From G958295645 sp965242735 (GTDB lineage Bacteria > Gemmatimonadota > Gemmatimonadetes > Longimicrobiales > Gaopeijiaceae), in contig OZ251497.1 in the NCBI GenBank assembly GCA_965242735.1, positions 1,426,001-1,490,000 of the forward strand: a DNA stretch of 64,000 nucleotides, in the 5' to 3' direction. Numbering within the stretch: the stretch's first letter is position 1; every line of letters begins with the position of its first letter. Below, one piece after another: positions 39,129 through 48,150 of the stretch. Under the pieces are notes generated by a model that was given only the letters and a program-made list of their open reading frames with translations, made no database searches and had not been told where the DNA came from. Made by a program: the position numbers and the translations under genes.

Positions 39129-40274
39129 ATGCCAGCCAAGTCGCCGGCGTTGCTTGCCTTCGCGGTCGCCGTCCTCGTCGGTTGGACGGAGTCGCCGCGC
39201 AGCCATCGCGTCCGAATCGAGGGAACGACGGCGGCACATGGCACGTCGCCTGCACAGGAGACCCTTCGTTGGCGGGACTTCACGCCGTGCAGCGAGGCTG
39301 GCGCCGAGCTCGTCCTGAGCGAGGTGGTGCGCATCGGCGACGCCGAGGGCCTCGGAATGATCGAACGAGACCGAGTGAACGTCATGTGGAGCCAGGAGCT
39401 CGGCTGGTTCGTGTTGGACGGCGACGAGCGGTTCAAGGTGTTCGATCACGACGGGCGGTTTGTCCGCGCGGTGGGCGGCGCCGGCGACGGGCCGGGCGAA
39501 TTCGCGGTCGTGACCGGCGTCGGCGTCGTCGAAGGCCGGATTGTCGCGCTCGACGCCGTCAAGCGAGCGTGGCAGTTCTTCGACCTCGGCGGCGAATTCG
39601 TGGAACAACGCCCGTTCGGCTTTCCGGGCGCGCTGTTCGTGCCGGTGGGCGGTCGCCGGGTCGTCGTGCCCGCCATGGACCGTCGGCCGGACTTCGTGGG
39701 CTATCCGCTGCATGTCGTGGACCTGGACGAAGGAATCCCGTCGCTGCACTTCGGAGCCGACGAACCGGCGAGGTGGAAAGCCACCGACCCGTGGGCTCGC
39801 CACGCGGTCGCTGGACCGGGGAGCCGCCCCGGCACCGTCTGGGGCGGCAAGGCCGGGATCCCGACGGCGCAGGAATGGTCGGCGGACGGCGAACTGTTGC
39901 GCAGCATCGAAGGAGAACTCGACTGGTTCCCCCGTCTCGACCGAGAGCCGGAGCCGCCGGGTCCGGTGATCGGCGAGCTGATGGCCGACGACGGCGACCG
40001 GCTGTGGATGCGAACGACGGTTGCCGACGCCAGGGCCAGGGACATCTTCGGGCGGGCCGGGAGGACCGAGCGCAGGGACCCGGACGGCACCCAAGTGTAC
40101 GACATCCGTCTGGACGGGTTCGACCTGGGCCGGCGGTGCCACTTGGGCAGTCTCGTCTGGGACAGCCCCGGTCCCAGGCTGATCGACCGAGGCGGCGAGA
40201 CGATGGTCCAGTTCGTCGTCTACGACGAGTCCGGCGTGCCGAGAGTGGCCGTGCACGGCATCGGCTGGCCGTAG
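39129..40274 (+). CDS. Secreted six-bladed beta-propeller protein, paralogue of the gene at 61,833
   Basis: The 381-residue protein has a signal segment (SPALLAFAVAVLVGWTESP) and propeller blades (FVLDGDERFKVFDHDGRFVR, GDGPGEFAVVTGVGVVEGRI, IVALDAVKRAWQFFDLGGEF). It aligns over its whole length with the protein at 61,833-62,963: both share GMIERD, RPDFVGYPLH, GTVWGGKAGIPTA, LRSIEGEL and end RIGWP or GIGWP. The start ATG follows CAGGG. Ligand unknown. Confidence 0.85.
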   Translation: MPAKSPALLAFAVAVLVGWTESPRSHRVRIEGTTAAHGTSPAQETLRWRDFTPCSEAGAELVLSEVVRIGDAEGLGMIERDRVNVMWSQELGWFVLDGDERFKVFDHDGRFVRAVGGAGDGPGEFAVVTGVGVVEGRIVALDAVKRAWQFFDLGGEFVEQRPFGFPGALFVPVGGRRVVVPAMDRRPDFVGYPLHVVDLDEGIPSLHFGADEPARWKATDPWARHAVAGPGSRPGTVWGGKAGIPTAQEWSADGELLRSIEGELDWFPRLDREPEPPGPVIGELMADDGDRLWMRTTVADARARDIFGRAGRTERRDPDGTQVYDIRLDGFDLGRRCHLGSLVWDSPGPRLIDRGGETMVQFVVYDESGVPRVAVHGIGWP

Positions 40275-40329
40275 GGTCGGCGGCCGGCTGGCAGGGGCAG
40301 GGCCAGGGGCCCACCCACGCGGATCGGCG

Positions 40330-41172
40330 CTACCCGGACGCCGTCGCCCGGGCCGCTCCCCGCCGGCGCAGCGCCTCGACGGCCAGGAGCAGCAGGACCG
40401 CGAACGTGATCAGGAAGGTGGCGACGGCCAGGATGGCGGGGCTGATCTGCTCCCGGATGCCGGACCACATCTGGCGCGGGATGGTCAGCTGGTTCGGACC
40501 GCCCATGAACAGCACGACCACGACCTCCTCGAACGACGTGGCGAAGGCGAACAGCGCGCCCGAGATCACGCCCGGCGCGATCAGGGGCAGCTGGACACGG
40601 CGGAAGACGCGCCACGGCGTCGCGCCCAGGCTGGCTGCCGCTCTGGTCAAGTTGTCGTCGAAGCCGGACAGCGTGGCGGCGACGGTCACCACGACGAAGG
40701 GCGTTCCCATGACCGTGTGGGCCAGGATCAGGCCGAGGTGCGTCTGCGTGAGGCCCAGCTCGGAGTAGAAGAAGAACATGCCGGTCGCCGAGATGATGAC
40801 GGGCGTCACCAGCGGCGAGATCAGCACGCCCATCACCATGCGGCGGGCGGGCATGGCGCGGCTGGCCAGTCCCAGCGCCGCCATCGTCCCCAGGGCCGTG
40901 GCCAGCAGCGTCGCGGCCATGCCGATGATCACGCTGTTCGCGAACCCGCTGCGCCAGTCCTCGTCCCCCAGGACTTCTCGGTACCACCGCAGCGAGTACG
41001 CCTCCGCGTCGAAGCGCAGCATTCCTTCGGTGAAGGTGAAGTAGGGCTCCGCGTTGAAGCTGAGCGGCACCATCACCAGGATCGGCGCGATCAGAAAGAC
41101 GAAGACGCCGGCGCAGAACGCCACGTGCACGAGCCTGCCCAGCCGACGGCCGCGTCCGGAAGCGAGCGCCAT
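40330..41172 (-). CDS. Polyamine-type ABC transporter permease (PotC-like)
   Basis: The 280-residue inner-membrane protein has six predicted helices and the EAA loop RAAASLGATPWRVFRRVQLPLIAPG that contacts the ATPase. It lies 5 bases after the other permease and completes the four-gene transporter read leftwards: ATPase, binding protein, permease, permease. Confidence 0.9.
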   Translation of the reverse strand: MALASGRGRRLGRLVHVAFCAGVFVFLIAPILVMVPLSFNAEPYFTFTEGMLRFDAEAYSLRWYREVLGDEDWRSGFANSVIIGMAATLLATALGTMAALGLASRAMPARRMVMGVLISPLVTPVIISATGMFFFYSELGLTQTHLGLILAHTVMGTPFVVVTVAATLSGFDDNLTRAAASLGATPWRVFRRVQLPLIAPGVISGALFAFATSFEEVVVVLFMGGPNQLTIPRQMWSGIREQISPAILAVATFLITFAVLLLLAVEALRRRGAARATASG

Positions 41173-41177
41173 CCGCG

Positions 41178-42365
41178 TCAGCCCAGCTTCATCTGGTCCA
41201 CGCCGACCAGGCGGTCGTAGACCAAGTAGAGCACGCCCACGCCCGCCAGCAGCAGTCCGCCCAGCGCGGCGGCGAGCCCCTGGTTGAGCGACGACTGCAT
41301 GTGATAGGCGATCTGGTTGGAGATCAGCTGCCCGCTGCTGCCGCCCACGATGGCGGGCGTGATGTAGAAGCCGATCGCCAGAATGAAGACGAGGAGCGAT
41401 CCGGCGCCCACGCCCGGCAGGGTCTGGGGCCAGTACACGCGCCAGAACGCCCGAAACGCGCCCGAGCCCAGGCTGGCGGCGGCCTTCATGTGCAGCGGCG
41501 GCACGGACCGCATGACCGAGAACAGCGGGAGCACCATGAACGGCAGCAGCACGTGCGTCATGGCCACGAACGTGCCCATCATGTTGTAGACGAGCTCGGG
41601 CCGCTGGTCGCCGGCCACCAAGCCGAGCCCGACGAGCAAGCTGTTGACCACGCCTTCGTTTCCGAGCACGACGATCCAGGACGTGGTGCGCACCAGCAGC
41701 GACGTCCAGAACGGCACCAGGACGAGCACGAGGAGCAGGTTCTGGCGCTCCGGCCGGGCGTGCGAGATGAAGTGCGCCACCGGATAGCCGAGCGCCAGGC
41801 ACAGCAGCGTGATGCTCAGGCTCACCCACAGCGTGCGCCAGAAGAGGGCGACGTAGATGCGGCGTTCCTCGTCTTGGCGGACGACGCCCTCGACCGGCGC
41901 TTGGTCGAAGTCGAGCGCGTTGAGGTAGTGGCGGGCCGTGAAGCGTTCCCCGGCCCGGCGGATCGCGAACCAAGCGTCGACGGACGCCCATTGCGCGTCG
42001 ATGCCCACCAGCTTCTCTCTCGCCGACGAGCCCGGAGCGTCCGGCAGCTCGCGCGCGGCGGTCGCCACCAGGGTCCGCATGCCGCCTTCGACGCGGTTCA
42101 GGCGCACGGCGACCTGCCCCAGCGTGCGGTCCCGGCGGGCGTTCGCCAGCTCGCGCTCGAGGGCGGCGTAGGCGGCGTCGCCGGGCGGGCCGCGCGGGTC
42201 CCATTCCTGCAACGCGGCCATCGTCTCGGGCAGGGCGTTCGCCACGACCGGATCGTAGACGCTCCGCAGGAACATGGTCGTCAGCGGAGCGACGAACGTG
42301 GCGAGGACGAAGGCCAGCAACGGCGCCACGAGGATGAAGGCGCGCAGTCGCGTTCGGCGGTTCAT
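41178..42365 (-). CDS. Polyamine-type ABC transporter permease (PotB-like) with large outer loop
   Basis: The 395-residue protein begins MNRRTRLRAFILVAPLLAFV and carries the EAA loop KAAASLGSGAFRAFWRVYWPQTLPG. Between the first and second helices it has about 130 extra residues (LPETMAALQEWDPRGPP ... QAPVEGVVRQDEERR), which PotB normally lacks; similar inserts occur in some proteobacterial permeases. It is co-transcribed with its neighbours. Confidence 0.9.
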   Translation of the reverse strand: MNRRTRLRAFILVAPLLAFVLATFVAPLTTMFLRSVYDPVVANALPETMAALQEWDPRGPPGDAAYAALERELANARRDRTLGQVAVRLNRVEGGMRTLVATAARELPDAPGSSAREKLVGIDAQWASVDAWFAIRRAGERFTARHYLNALDFDQAPVEGVVRQDEERRIYVALFWRTLWVSLSITLLCLALGYPVAHFISHARPERQNLLLVLVLVPFWTSLLVRTTSWIVVLGNEGVVNSLLVGLGLVAGDQRPELVYNMMGTFVAMTHVLLPFMVLPLFSVMRSVPPLHMKAAASLGSGAFRAFWRVYWPQTLPGVGAGSLLVFILAIGFYITPAIVGGSSGQLISNQIAYHMQSSLNQGLAAALGGLLLAGVGVLYLVYDRLVGVDQMKLG

Positions 42366-42425
42366 CGGGAGCGCCGGGGGCGGGGGCGCGGGAGGCCCGG
42401 GATCAGCGTCGCTGCGGCCCGCGCG

Positions 42426-43541
42426 TCATCGCGCCAGCCACGAGCTGAACCGCTCGTTCATCTCGTCGGCATGGTCGCTCCACCAGCGCCAGTCCGTGAA
42501 CAGCGAGGGGACGGGGCCGTCCAGCGGGGGCGGCAGGTGGGGGCGGATGTCGATGCCGGTCTCCTCGTGCGTGGACACGAACTGGTCGGCCGAATAGCGC
42601 AACGGCGAGTACGAGATGTAGCGGCTGATGGCCGCCTGGCGTTCCGGCGTCGAGATGAAGACCAGATAGTCCACGGCGTCGTCCAGGTGCTCGGTGCCGG
42701 CGACGATCACGGTCTGCCCGATGCCGGCGACGTGGTGGTCCCAGATGATCTCGAACGGCTGGTTCTCGAGGACCTGCGCGTTGAAGATGCGTCCGTTCCA
42801 GGCCGTGGACATCAGCACCTCGCCGTCCGCCAGCATCTGCGGCGGCTGGGCCCCGGTCTCCCACCAGACCACTTCGTCCTTGATCGTGTCCAGCTTGCGA
42901 AACGCGCGCTCCACCCCCTCGGGCGTGTCCAGCGTCGCGTAGACCTCCTCGGGCGGCACGCCGTCGGCCATCAGCGCGAACTCGAGGTTCTCCTGCGCGA
43001 AGCGGCGCATCCCGCGGCGGCCCGGAAACTTCTCCAGATCGAAGTAGTCGGCCAGCGTCGCCGGCTTCTCGTTCGGGAACTTCTCGGTATTGAAGGCGAC
43101 GACGGTGCCGTAGCGCAGGTTACCGATGCCGCACTCGGTGAGGCTCTGCGGCGGGTAGTCGTCCACGGCCGGCGTGCCGTCCGGGGCGGGGGCCAGCACG
43201 GCCTTGTCGATCGGCTCCAGGAGTCCTTCGTCGCACCCGGCCACCGCGTCCGCCAAGTCCATGTCCACGACGTCCCAGAACACGCGCCCCGCTTCCACTT
43301 GCGCGCGGATCTGGGCCAAGCCGCCGTTGTAGTCGACGACTTCCATGCGGACGCCGGCCTGTTGCTCGAAGGGCTCGAACCACGCCTGCTCGGAGGCGCG
43401 GCCGTAGGAGCCGCCGAACGACACGACGGTAAGCGAGCGCTCCTCCTCGGGGGGCGCGCAGGCGGCGGCCGCGGCGACGGCGGCCAGGGCGAGCGCGAGA
43501 CGCGCGAAGCGCGGCTGGTTGGATGATTGGGCAGGGCTCAT
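42426..43541 (-). CDS. Polyamine-type ABC transporter substrate-binding lipoprotein (PotD/F-like)
   Basis: The 371-residue protein has a lipobox (ALAAVAAAAAC) and the bilobal binding fold of the PotD group: LTVVSFGGSYGRASEQAWFEPFEQQAG, WDVVDMDLADAV, STAWNGRIFNAQ. Motif pattern fits putrescine/spermidine or related amines, but the ligand residues were not checked. Its ATG overlaps the stop of the ATPase gene (TGATG). Confidence 0.9.
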   Translation of the reverse strand: MSPAQSSNQPRFARLALALAAVAAAAACAPPEEERSLTVVSFGGSYGRASEQAWFEPFEQQAGVRMEVVDYNGGLAQIRAQVEAGRVFWDVVDMDLADAVAGCDEGLLEPIDKAVLAPAPDGTPAVDDYPPQSLTECGIGNLRYGTVVAFNTEKFPNEKPATLADYFDLEKFPGRRGMRRFAQENLEFALMADGVPPEEVYATLDTPEGVERAFRKLDTIKDEVVWWETGAQPPQMLADGEVLMSTAWNGRIFNAQVLENQPFEIIWDHHVAGIGQTVIVAGTEHLDDAVDYLVFISTPERQAAISRYISYSPLRYSADQFVSTHEETGIDIRPHLPPPLDGPVPSLFTDWRWWSDHADEMNERFSSWLAR

Positions 43542-44659
43542 CAGGTCTCTTTCTCGTCGTCCAGGTTGAGGGCTCGGCAATCCGTGGGAGTCCAGCCGAT
43601 TCGGACGCGGTCGCCCTCGAGCACCGCGCCGTGACCGACAATGTTGGGAATCTTGGCGATGAAGTCCGTGCGGCCGCACACGTCGAGGCGGATGCGCAGG
43701 TGGTCGCCCAAGAAGGTCATGTCTTCGATGGAGGCGTCGAGCTCGTTGGAGTAGAGGCCGGGCTGGGGCGCGATCGCCACCCGCTCGGGGCGAATCGAGA
43801 GCGTCGTCTCGTCGCCTTCCGCCACGTCGGCCACGCGCAGCGCGCGCACGACCTGGCCGCCCGTCTCGACCTCGCAGATGTCGTCGCGCACGTCGGTCAC
43901 GCGTCCGTGCAGCCGGTTGTTCTCGCCGATGAAGCGCGCGACGAACGAGCGCTGCGGCTCCTCGTAGAGCTCCTCGGGCTCGGCCACCTGCTCGACTTGT
44001 CCGCCGCGCAGCACCGCCACGCGGTCCGAGAGGACCATGGCCTCTTCCTGGTCGTGCGTCACGTACACGACCGTGACGCCCAACGACTGGTGAATCCGGC
44101 GGATCTCGTACTGCATCTCCTCGCGAAGCTGCCGGTCCAGCGCGCCCAGCGGCTCGTCCATGAGCACCAGGCCGGGCTCGAAGACGAGCGCCCGGGCGAT
44201 GGCCACGCGTTGCTGCTGGCCGCCCGAGAGCTGGCCGGGCCGGCGGTCTTCCATCCCGTGCAGGCGCACGAGCTCCAGGGCGCGTTGCACGCGGCTCCGC
44301 TGCTCGGCCTTGCCGATGCCGCGCACTTCCAGCGGGAACGCCAGGTTGCGGCCCACGGTCATGTGCGGGAAGAGCGCGTAGTTCTGAAACACCATGCCGA
44401 TGCCGCGCTTGCGGGGCGGCAGGGACTCCACGGACCGGTCGCCGATGCGGATGACGCCGCCGGTCGGCGTCTCGAAGCCCGCGAGCATCATCAGGCAGGT
44501 GGTCTTGCCCGACCCGGAAGGCCCCAGCATGGTGAGGAACTCGCCCTTCTTCACCGCCAGGTTCAGGTTGGAGACGACCATGGTGCGGCCGTCGTAGCTC
44601 TTCGACACGCCCTGGAATTCGGCGTACGGGCGCGCGTCGCCTGCGCCGTCTTGGTCCAC
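43541..44659 (-). CDS. Polyamine-type ABC transporter ATPase (PotA-like)
   Basis: The 372-residue ATPase has Walker A GPSGSGKT at 46-53, signature LSGGQQQRVAIARAL, Walker B LVLMDEPLGALD, and a C-terminal TOBE domain (SIRPERVAIAPQPG ... GWTPTDCRALN). First gene of the four-gene transporter operon. Confidence 0.94.
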   Translation of the reverse strand: MDQDGAGDARPYAEFQGVSKSYDGRTMVVSNLNLAVKKGEFLTMLGPSGSGKTTCLMMLAGFETPTGGVIRIGDRSVESLPPRKRGIGMVFQNYALFPHMTVGRNLAFPLEVRGIGKAEQRSRVQRALELVRLHGMEDRRPGQLSGGQQQRVAIARALVFEPGLVLMDEPLGALDRQLREEMQYEIRRIHQSLGVTVVYVTHDQEEAMVLSDRVAVLRGGQVEQVAEPEELYEEPQRSFVARFIGENNRLHGRVTDVRDDICEVETGGQVVRALRVADVAEGDETTLSIRPERVAIAPQPGLYSNELDASIEDMTFLGDHLRIRLDVCGRTDFIAKIPNIVGHGAVLEGDRVRIGWTPTDCRALNLDDEKET

Positions 44660-44768
44660 GCGGATCGCTCCAGCTGCGCTTGGGGACAGGGAACCGGCCG
44701 CACGGGCGGACCGGCCGGGCGCGCAAGGCTTCGGGGAAGCCCGCCCGCCGCCACGTGCTCCGTCAAGT

Positions 44769-46451
44769 CTAATCCAGCGAAGCCCTGCGGGGCAACCTCG
44801 CGCCGCCGCTGACAGCCAGTCCGACGGCCACGACCGTGGCGGCGCCGATCACGTTGTACCAGAGGAACGCGACGTCGGGGGCCAGGAAGTACACGGCCAG
44901 CACCGCACCCATTCCCGCGAGCATCCCCGCGAAGGCCCCGGCGGCGCGGCTTCCGGGAATCATCGCCAGCAGGAAGACGCCCAGCAGCGATCCGTACACG
45001 AACGACCCCACGCGGTTGACGACTTCGATCAGCGATCCCATGCCCACGGCGTAGACGGCGAAGCCGCACGCCAGCAGCCCCCAGAAGGCGGTCGCGGCCT
45101 TCGAGACGGCAAGGTAGTGGGCGTCGCTGGCTTCCCGGCGGAACCAGCGGCGGTAGAAGTCGACGACGGTGGCCGTCGAGAGCGAGTTGAGTTCCGACGA
45201 CACGCTGGACATGGCCGCGGCCATGATGGCCGCCACGAAGAGCCCGGCCAAGCCGACGGGCAGCTGGGCCAGCACGAAGCGGGGCACCATGTAGTTCACG
45301 TCCCGGGGATTCTCGCCGGTCGCTTGGGCCGCCATCTCCAGCGCCTCGTCCCGGAGGTCCTGCACGGCGGCCTCGCGTTCGAGGAAGGCGTCCAGAGCTT
45401 CGGCGGACGCGGCCTCGCCTTGGGCCGACGCGGCCTGGTAGGCGGCTTGCTCGCGTAGCGAGAACGCGGCGTCGAAGCGATTCTGCAACGCCTCGTAGTC
45501 GGCGCCCCGGGCCTCCGCCACCGCGCTCTCGTGGGCGGGATTGAAGAGCAGGGGCGGCTGCTGGAACTGGTAGAAGACGAAGATCAGGACGCCCAGCAGC
45601 AGCACCGCCGCCTGAAGCGGGATCTTCCAGTACGCGCTCATGAGAAGGGAGGTCTTGGCTTCGCCGACCGAGCGGGCGGCCAAGTACCGCTGAACCTGGC
45701 TTTGGTCGGCGCCGAAGTAGGACATCATCAGCACCGTGCCCCCGAAGATGCCCGACCAGAACGTGTAGGTCTCCGTCGTCGAGAACGAGAAGTCGAACAC
45801 CTGGAGGCGGCCCGTGGCGCCCGCGATCTGAAGCGCTTCGCCGGGCGAGACCGGCAGCTGGACCAGGAGCGTCGCCACGACCGCGGCCAGGGCGACGACG
45901 ATCAGGCACATCTGCTTGACGTCGGTCCACATGACCGCCCGCACGCCGCCCAGCATGGTGTACAGCACGGTGGGGACGCCGATCAGCGCCACGCTCCAGA
46001 GCAGCGGCCATCCGAAGAGGGCCGAGATCACCACGCCCGGCGCCGAAATGATCGTGCCCGCCGCGAGCCCGCGCGAGATCAGGAACAGGAACGCCGCCAG
46101 CGAGCGCGTGCCCGGACCGAAGCGCCGTTCCAGGTACTCGTACGCGGTGTAGACCTTGGCGCCTCGCAGGAGGGGCACCAGCGTGACGCCGAGCAGGACC
46201 ATCGCCAGCGGAAGGCCGAAGTAGAACTGGATGAAGCGCAGCCCGTCGGTCGCGCCCTGGCCGGGAGTTCCGATCAGCGTGATCGCGGACATCTGCGTGG
46301 CCATCACGGAAAGCCCGACCGCCCACCACGGCAGGGAGCGCCCCGCGAGGAAGTAGCCCTCGAGGCGGCGCGTGCCCTTGGACCGGCGCACGCCGTCGAC
46401 GACGACGTAGGCGAGGTAGGCGCCTACGACGATCCAGTTGAGGGGATCCAC
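44769..46451 (-). CDS. Sodium:solute symporter (SSS family)
   Basis: The 560-residue membrane protein uses a sodium gradient to import a solute that cannot be named from sequence. Family marks: RSLPWWAVGLSVMATQMSAITLIGTPGQGA, YLERRFGPGTRSLAAFLFL, FGADQSQVQRYLAARS. A helical insert of about 80 residues, rich in Ala and Glu, lies between helices near residues 300-380. A 50-residue membrane protein gene sits 15 bases upstream. Confidence 0.92.
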   Translation of the reverse strand: MDPLNWIVVGAYLAYVVVDGVRRSKGTRRLEGYFLAGRSLPWWAVGLSVMATQMSAITLIGTPGQGATDGLRFIQFYFGLPLAMVLLGVTLVPLLRGAKVYTAYEYLERRFGPGTRSLAAFLFLISRGLAAGTIISAPGVVISALFGWPLLWSVALIGVPTVLYTMLGGVRAVMWTDVKQMCLIVVALAAVVATLLVQLPVSPGEALQIAGATGRLQVFDFSFSTTETYTFWSGIFGGTVLMMSYFGADQSQVQRYLAARSVGEAKTSLLMSAYWKIPLQAAVLLLGVLIFVFYQFQQPPLLFNPAHESAVAEARGADYEALQNRFDAAFSLREQAAYQAASAQGEAASAEALDAFLEREAAVQDLRDEALEMAAQATGENPRDVNYMVPRFVLAQLPVGLAGLFVAAIMAAAMSSVSSELNSLSTATVVDFYRRWFRREASDAHYLAVSKAATAFWGLLACGFAVYAVGMGSLIEVVNRVGSFVYGSLLGVFLLAMIPGSRAAGAFAGMLAGMGAVLAVYFLAPDVAFLWYNVIGAATVVAVGLAVSGGARLPRRASLD

Positions 46452-46466
46452 GGACGAAGGGCGGCG

Positions 46467-46619
46467 TCAGCGGTGGTAGGCGGCCTGCAACGCCCAGAGG
46501 AGCCCCAGCGCGACCAGTTGCACCAGCAGCACGCGGCCCAGGACGCGCCGGGGGGACGGCTCGGAAGGCTCGGAGCGGGGGGGCGCGTCCGGGGACCTGG
46601 GGGGTGCGTGCTCAGCCAT
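46467..46619 (-). CDS. Small single-pass membrane protein before the symporter
   Basis: A 50-residue frame starts MAEHAPPRSPDAPPRSEPSE and ends in one membrane helix (VLLVQLVALGLLWALQAAYHR). It is too short for usual gene finding. The position, 15 bases before the symporter start and in the same direction, suggests a small partner subunit, comparable to tiny subunits of other symporters. No family match is claimed. Confidence 0.6.
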   Translation of the reverse strand: MAEHAPPRSPDAPPRSEPSEPSPRRVLGRVLLVQLVALGLLWALQAAYHR

Positions 46620-46900
46620 GGGGCCGCCCTGTCGATAAGTTGGGGGTCGCCCGGTGCGCCGCCGGTTGCGGCCGTGCGGGCTGGACGCCGAGACTGCCGA
46701 GCGAGAAACTGGGCTGGGTCCGCCGGATGCGCCAGCCCCGCGCCCGCGTGCCAGCCCCGCGTTTGCTCGCCGGGACGCTCAACGCCGCGCTGGCTCAAGC
46801 CGCCGCCGGCCAGCCCGCGCCCGCGCGCCGTGGAGCAAGGAATCCCCCGAGGGCGTGAGCATCGCGTTCGGCCAGCCCCGCGCCCGCGCGCCGTGGAGGC
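46620..46900. other. Leader region upstream of infC with repeated CCAGCCCCGCGCCCGCG units
   Basis: No gene. At least three imperfect copies of CCAGCCCCGCGCCCGCG lie at about 46734, 46813 and 46872; the last two continue with GCGCCGTGGAG. They could be leftover duplications or bind a regulator; nothing more can be read. Confidence 0.5.
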
Positions 46901-46929
46901 TTGACCCCGTGCGCCCAAGCGCCGATACT
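46901..46929 (+). promoter_or_regulatory. Promoter of the infC-rpmI-rplT operon
   Basis: TTGACC at 46901-46906 and GATACT at 46924-46929 are 17 bases apart, a good sigma-70 match. The leader would be about 63 bases to the infC start. Confidence 0.65.
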
Positions 46930-46998
46930 TCACGTCTGTACCGACGGAGCCGGCCGGACGTCGCCGCCGGCTCGACGCGACGGAAGGAGAGAGTCAAG

Positions 46999-47514
46999 AT
47001 CGCAGAAAAACGTTTCCGGGTGAACGAGCAGATTCGGATCAGTCCAATCCGCCTGATCGATCAGAGCGGCGGACAGGTCGGCATCGTTTCCCTGGATGAA
47101 GCTCGCATGCGGGCGGGCGAGCAGGGCCTCGATCTCGTGGAGGTGTCGCCGGACTCGAGGCCGCCGGTCGTTCGCATGATGGACTACGGAAAGTACAAGT
47201 ACAAGGAGGCTCGGGCGGCCCGGGAGGCCAGGAAGAAGCAGCACACGGTTCAGGTCAAGGAAGTCAAGTTCCGCCCCGGAATCGAATACCACGACTACGA
47301 CTTCAAGCTCTCCCACGCCCGCCGCTTCCTGGAGGACGGCAACAAGGTCAAGCTGACGGTGATGTTTCGGGGCCGCCAAGTCACCCACCCCGAACTGGGC
47401 CAGGACGTGCTCATGCGGCTGACGAAGGACTTGGCGGAGCAGGGCCGTGTGGAGCAGTACCCGAATTTCGAAGGACGCCAGATGTCGATGATCATCACGC
47501 CGCTCAAGAACTGA
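46999..47514 (+). CDS. infC: Translation initiation factor IF-3
   Basis: IF-3 proofreads the start codon on the 30S subunit. The 171-residue protein reads KRFRVNEQIRISPIRLID in its N domain and ends GRQMSMIITPLKN. No ATG, GTG or TTG is in place; an ATC at 46999 lies 9 bases after GGAG. IF-3 genes commonly use rare starts such as AUU or AUC so that IF-3 represses its own translation, and this fits. Heads the operon with L35, L20 and PheST. Confidence 0.94.
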   Translation: MAEKRFRVNEQIRISPIRLIDQSGGQVGIVSLDEARMRAGEQGLDLVEVSPDSRPPVVRMMDYGKYKYKEARAAREARKKQHTVQVKEVKFRPGIEYHDYDFKLSHARRFLEDGNKVKLTVMFRGRQVTHPELGQDVLMRLTKDLAEQGRVEQYPNFEGRQMSMIITPLKN

Positions 47515-47538
47515 CGCCCCACGCTCGGACGAACGGAC

Positions 47539-47736
47539 ATGCCCAAGATGAAGTCGAACCGGGGGGCGGCGAAGCGCTTCCGCCGCACCGGAACCGGAAA
47601 GCTCGCGAGGATGCGGGCCTGCAAGTCGCACATCCTCACCAAGAAGAACCGCAAGCGGAAGCGCAGGCTGCGCACGTCCACGCTGGCGTCGAAGGCGGAC
47701 GCGGCGCGCGTGCGGCGGATGCTTCCGGGCTCGTGA
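47539..47736 (+). CDS. rpmI: 50S ribosomal protein L35
   Basis: The 65-residue basic protein MPKMKSNRGAAKRFRRTGTG ... is a textbook L35. It lies 24 bases after infC and 15 before rplT in the usual order. Confidence 0.97.
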   Translation: MPKMKSNRGAAKRFRRTGTGKLARMRACKSHILTKKNRKRKRRLRTSTLASKADAARVRRMLPGS

Positions 47737-47751
47737 GGGGAGGGCCGAGAG

Positions 47752-48117
47752 ATGCCGCGTTCGACTAGGGCCGCCGCCCGGCACAAGCGCAAGAAGAAGA
47801 TTCTCGGGGCCGCCAAGGGCTACTTCGGAGGCCGCAAGAACCTGTTCCGCACGGCCAAGGACGCCGTCGAGAAGGGCTGGGAGCACGCCTACCGGGACCG
47901 CAGGAAGAAGAAGCGCGATTTTCGGCGCCTCTGGATCGCGCGGATCAACGCGGGCGCCCGGCAGCACGGCTTGTCGTACTCGCGCTTCATGCACGGACTG
48001 CGCGGCGCGGGCGTGGAGCTGGACCGCAAGGCGCTGGCCGACTTGGCCGCCCGGAGCCCGCAGGTCTTCGCGTCGCTCGCGGAGAAGGCCAAGGCCGCCC
48101 TGGGCGGCAAGAAGTAG
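47752..48117 (+). CDS. rplT: 50S ribosomal protein L20
   Basis: The 121-residue protein has the long basic N-terminal helix (RHKRKKKILGAAKGYFGGRK) and YSRFMHGLRGAGVELDRK. L20 binds 23S rRNA early and often represses this operon. GAG ribosome-binding site upstream. Confidence 0.97.
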   Translation: MPRSTRAAARHKRKKKILGAAKGYFGGRKNLFRTAKDAVEKGWEHAYRDRRKKKRDFRRLWIARINAGARQHGLSYSRFMHGLRGAGVELDRKALADLAARSPQVFASLAEKAKAALGGKK

Positions 48118-48150
48118 CCTCAGCGCAACGCCGCTCGACGCCGCCGGCCC

